From: Parcubacteria group bacterium
GTDB taxonomy: Bacteria > Patescibacteriota > Minisyncoccia > UBA6257 > JACRHY01
Reading direction: 5' to 3'
NCBI GenBank assembly: GCA_016215765.1
Contig: JACRHY010000012.1
Coordinates: forward strand, 1-14,306
DNA length: 14,306 nucleotides
The translations under genes and the position numbers were made by a program. Positions 12,345 to 14,306 of this stretch are shown here, in pieces. Position 1 is the stretch's first letter. Each line of letters starts with the position of its first letter. The notes under the pieces are model-generated. The model did not search any database. It had not been told where the DNA came from and was given only the letters and a program-made list of their open reading frames with translations.

Positions 12345-12363
12345 AAGTTTTTCAAAAAAACTT
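12345..12363. other. Small hairpin in the divergent ftsK/phosphomutase intergenic region
   Basis: AAGTTTTT (12345-12352) and AAAAACTT (12356-12363) are perfect complements around CAA. Further out, CGCGG (12322-12326) and CCGCG (12366-12370) can also pair. The 122-base gap must hold the promoters of both genes; the stem could be a control site or a bidirectional barrier. No ftsK promoter was convincing. Confidence 0.35.
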
Positions 12364-12418
12364 ATCCGCGGGAAACCTTTACGCGGCGAGCATCTTTTAT
12401 TTTAACCGTTTTATGGGG

Positions 12419-12424
12419 TAAAAT
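12419..12424 (+). promoter_or_regulatory. Likely -10 box of the phosphomutase gene
   Basis: TAAAAT (5 of 6 to TATAAT) is followed by seven bases, TCAATAA, and the ATG at 12432. The -35 region is only a T-rich stretch (12395-12402) with weak matches. A leaderless transcript is predicted, the same geometry as at smpB and the YkuK-like gene. Confidence 0.4.
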
Positions 12425-12431
12425 TCAATAA

Positions 12432-13826
12432 ATGAAAAACGCGGCCATTTTCAGGGCGTACGACATTCGGGGGAAAACGCCCCGCGAGCTTAACGAGAGA
12501 GTCGCCTATCAAGTCGGGCGGGCATTCGCCGTTTTTTTGAAGGAAAAGACGAAGCGGCGCCGCTTGAAGGTCGTCGTTTCGCGGGACGCGCGCGCATCGT
12601 CGCCGCTTCTTCTTAAAGAACTGGCAAGAGGAATCGCCGACGAAGGCGCGGATGTCGCAGACCTCGGCCTGACGTCCACGCCCCTCCATTGTTTCGCCGT
12701 TAATTTTTTAAAAAGCGACGGCGGCGCGATGGTAACCGCTTCTCATAATCCGGCGGAATACAACGGATTTAAGCTCCATTTTGAAGGGGGGCTGGCGATC
12801 GGGATGGGGACGGGGCTTGAAAGGGTGAAAAACATTTTTGAAAAAGAAAAATTTTCGGCTGAAACGCTCCGAGAAGGAAAAAGTAGAAAAGCCGACATCC
12901 TTAAAAAATACCTTGATTTCGTTTTGAAAGCCGAAAAACCCGCCTTCGGAACGAAACTAAAAGCCGTCGTTGACGCCGGCAACGGCGCGATGATTCCGGA
13001 ATTGAAAGCGGTTAAAAAAAGAATCGGGATCGGGACGGTGGAGCTGTTTTTCAATTTGGACGGACGCTTTTCCGGCCGCGGCCCCAATCCGCTTCGCAAG
13101 GGAGCGCTGACGCCGGCAAAAAAAGCGGTTTTAAAAACAAAAGCGGATTTGGCGGCGGTTTTTGACGCGGACGGCGATCGGGTCGTCTTTCTTGATGAAA
13201 AAGGCGAGGAGGTTCCCGCCGCCGCCGCCGCTTCTTTAATGGCCGATTATTTTTTGCGCGGCAACGGCGGACGGAAAGACGGAAAAATCTGGCGCGGACT
13301 GACGGTCGGCCGCATTTTGGAAGAAACCGTTCTGAAACGCGGCGGACGGACGATAACGGGAAAAATCGGACGGACGAACGCCAAAAAAGATATGATGTCG
13401 CGAAGCGCTCTTTTTGGAGCGGAGGCGTCCGGACATTACTATTTCAAAAAATTCTTTTATTCCGATTCGGCGCTTTTGGCGTTTCTCTGCGTTTTGAAAA
13501 TTCTGGCGGAGAAAAAGAGGCCGCTTTCCGAACTGATAAAGCCGTTTCGGAAATATTTCCAAAGCGGAGAAATCAACGTAAAAATCGCCGGCCGGGAATC
13601 GGAAATCGCGGGAGAGCCGCCGGTTTTTAAAAATCTGGAACGCCGCTTTAAGGGCAGGTGCCGGATTTCCAGAATGGACGGCCTGTCGATAGATTGCGGA
13701 GATTTTTGGTTTAACGTCAGAAAATCCAACACCGAGCCGATATTGCGCCTGAATTTTGAAGCGAAAAAGGCGGGGGTCGGCCGCGGAGAATTGGCAAAAT
13801 TAAAAAAAATATTATGGCGGAGATAA
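12432..13826 (+). CDS. Phosphomannomutase/phosphoglucomutase (alpha-D-phosphohexomutase)
   Basis: Moves phosphate between C6 and C1 of a hexose through a phosphoserine enzyme, feeding sugar-nucleotide synthesis for envelope polysaccharides. The 464 residues contain FRAYDIRGK at the N-terminus, the active serine in TASHNPAEYNGFK (Ser104), the Mg2+ loop DADGDRV (Asp245, Asp247, Asp249), the sugar-specificity loop GAEASGHYYFK (Glu331-His335), and the phosphate-binding RKSNTEPILRLN near residue 430. The EASGH loop fits the PMM/PGM subgroup, which accepts both mannose and glucose phosphates. GlmM-type enzymes differ in this loop, so I leave the exact sugar open. The last 13 bases overlap the rhodanese start, pointing to translational coupling. 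Confidence 0.95.
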   Translation: MKNAAIFRAYDIRGKTPRELNERVAYQVGRAFAVFLKEKTKRRRLKVVVSRDARASSPLLLKELARGIADEGADVADLGLTSTPLHCFAVNFLKSDGGAMVTASHNPAEYNGFKLHFEGGLAIGMGTGLERVKNIFEKEKFSAETLREGKSRKADILKKYLDFVLKAEKPAFGTKLKAVVDAGNGAMIPELKAVKKRIGIGTVELFFNLDGRFSGRGPNPLRKGALTPAKKAVLKTKADLAAVFDADGDRVVFLDEKGEEVPAAAAASLMADYFLRGNGGRKDGKIWRGLTVGRILEETVLKRGGRTITGKIGRTNAKKDMMSRSALFGAEASGHYYFKKFFYSDSALLAFLCVLKILAEKKRPLSELIKPFRKYFQSGEINVKIAGRESEIAGEPPVFKNLERRFKGRCRISRMDGLSIDCGDFWFNVRKSNTEPILRLNFEAKKAGVGRGELAKLKKILWRR

Positions 13827-14149
13827 GCGCCGACGATCTGCGGCGGAAAATTAAGGACGGAGAAGACATTTTGATCGTTGACGTCCGGACGGAAGAAGAA
13901 TTTAAGTCCGGCTCTCTTTCCCTAGCGATCAATCTGCCGCTTGATGAACTGCGCCGCGATCCTTCTTTAAGCGGACTGAAAATCAACCCCGAAAGGCAAA
14001 TAATCTGCGTTTGCCGGAGCGGAATGCGCAGCGGCGAAGCGGCGCGGCTTCTGGAAAAAGCCGGTTGCCGAAACGTCAAAAATTTGGAAGGTGGACTTTT
14101 AGCATGGAATCCTCAGAAGGAGAGAGGATGCGAGGGGGATAGAATATAG
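13814..14149 (+). CDS. Single-domain rhodanese (sulfurtransferase)
   Basis: A 111-residue rhodanese-like domain that would carry sulfur as a persulfide on Cys67. DVRTEEEFKSGSLSLAINLPL (23-43) and the six-residue active loop CRSGMRS (67-73) after IICV, then NVKNLEGGLLAWN, are the family landmarks. The loop length suits a sulfur-binding rhodanese rather than a Cdc25-type phosphatase. The start ATG lies inside the phosphomutase 3' end. The last few residues (EGDRI) and the TAG stop come from AT-rich repeat words, so the natural C-terminus may have been replaced. The partner is unknown; the cysteine desulfurase of this window is a candidate donor only by family logic. Confidence 0.9.
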   Translation: MAEISADDLRRKIKDGEDILIVDVRTEEEFKSGSLSLAINLPLDELRRDPSLSGLKINPERQIICVCRSGMRSGEAARLLEKAGCRNVKNLEGGLLAWNPQKERGCEGDRI

Positions 14150-14190
14150 AATTTAGGATAGGAGAATTTAGCCTATAGCAATCAAGTAGC
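14139..14190 (+). repeat. AT-rich TAGAATTTAG-type repeat after the rhodanese
   Basis: Words ATAGAATATAG, AATTTAGGATAGG, AGAATTTAG and CAAGTAGCGGG continue from the rhodanese stop codon, which is itself inside the first words. ATATAGAATTTAGGA (14144-14158) is identical to minus-strand bases 2154-2140. The orientation relative to the preceding gene is the same as after the YkuK-like gene. Confidence 0.7.
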
Positions 14191-14191
14191 G

Positions 14192-14238
14192 GGTAATCCC
14201 AATCTTAGGAAGTCCGACTTCCTAAGATTGGGATTACC
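14192..14238. repeat. Perfect 47-base palindrome (23-base arms, one-base centre)
   Basis: The left arm (14192-14214) starts GGTAATCCCAATC and ends GGAAGTC. The right arm (14216-14238) is its exact reverse complement, and a single C at 14215 is the centre. No T-run follows on either strand, so it is not a standard intrinsic terminator, although it could end rhodanese transcripts. With almost no loop it would be a cruciform or a recognition site rather than an ordinary RNA hairpin. Confidence 0.9.
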
Positions 14239-14306
14239 AAAACTCAAAGAAACAAAAGAGTCAAGCATCCAAGTATCAAGGCCCAACTCTACTACCGCAG
14301 GACGCC
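14239..14306. other. Unassigned end of window
   Basis: Sixty-eight bases, A-rich at first, with loose words such as AAGCATCCAAGTATCAAGG. Reading frames are open to the edge, but none has a clear start or a recognisable protein, so no gene is called. Confidence 0.3.

Noticed and set aside
14209..14306. Open frames running off the right edge after the palindrome
   Set aside because: There is no clear start codon, promoter or family resemblance, and too few codons are visible.

Overview
The window looks like part of a Candidate Phyla Radiation (Patescibacteria, probably Parcubacteria) chromosome. This is inferred from several things: compact housekeeping genes with little spacing, no convincing Shine-Dalgarno sequence at most starts, an arginyl-tRNA synthetase whose HIGH-type motif lacks both histidines, a tmRNA with no encoded CCA end, and many short palindromic or low-complexity repeats scattered through and between genes. 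No rRNA, tRNA or CRISPR array was seen.

Layout. Bases 1-131 hold the 3' end of a transposase gene and the probable right end of its insertion sequence. Bases 148-3722 are a minus-strand series, in transcription order: smpB, ssrA (tmRNA), a YkuK-like RNase H-fold protein, a DEDD-type 3'-5' exonuclease and a cysteine desulfurase. Bases 3759-8500 are a plus-strand series: argS, yvcK, glyA and folD. Bases 8484-12309 are a minus-strand cell-cycle and recombination series, in transcription order ftsK, a RodZ-like membrane protein and recA; recA meets folD tail to tail with a 17-base overlap. Bases 12432-14149 are a plus-strand pair, a phosphomannomutase/phosphoglucomutase and a single-domain rhodanese, which overlap by 13 bases. 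The last 157 bases are repeats plus one long perfect palindrome.

How the genes fit together. smpB and ssrA are adjacent to within one base and form the trans-translation (ribosome rescue) pair. glyA and folD form a one-carbon/folate pair. ftsK, the RodZ-like gene and recA concern chromosome segregation, cell shape and recombination. The cysteine desulfurase and the rhodanese both handle persulfide sulfur but lie at opposite ends of the window.

The most interesting feature is repeat DNA inside conserved genes. A 54-base GC-rich hairpin element occurs, with one mismatch, in both the cysteine desulfurase and argS. It has the same orientation relative to transcription but is translated in different frames. 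The cysteine desulfurase also carries two AT-rich in-frame inserts built from TAGAATTTAG-type words, and the same words fill the gap between the YkuK-like gene and the exonuclease and the region after the rhodanese. This resembles the protein-invading palindromic elements known from Rickettsia, but the sequences look unrelated. A second pattern is that four genes have a -10-like hexamer exactly seven bases upstream of the ATG, which suggests leaderless transcripts.
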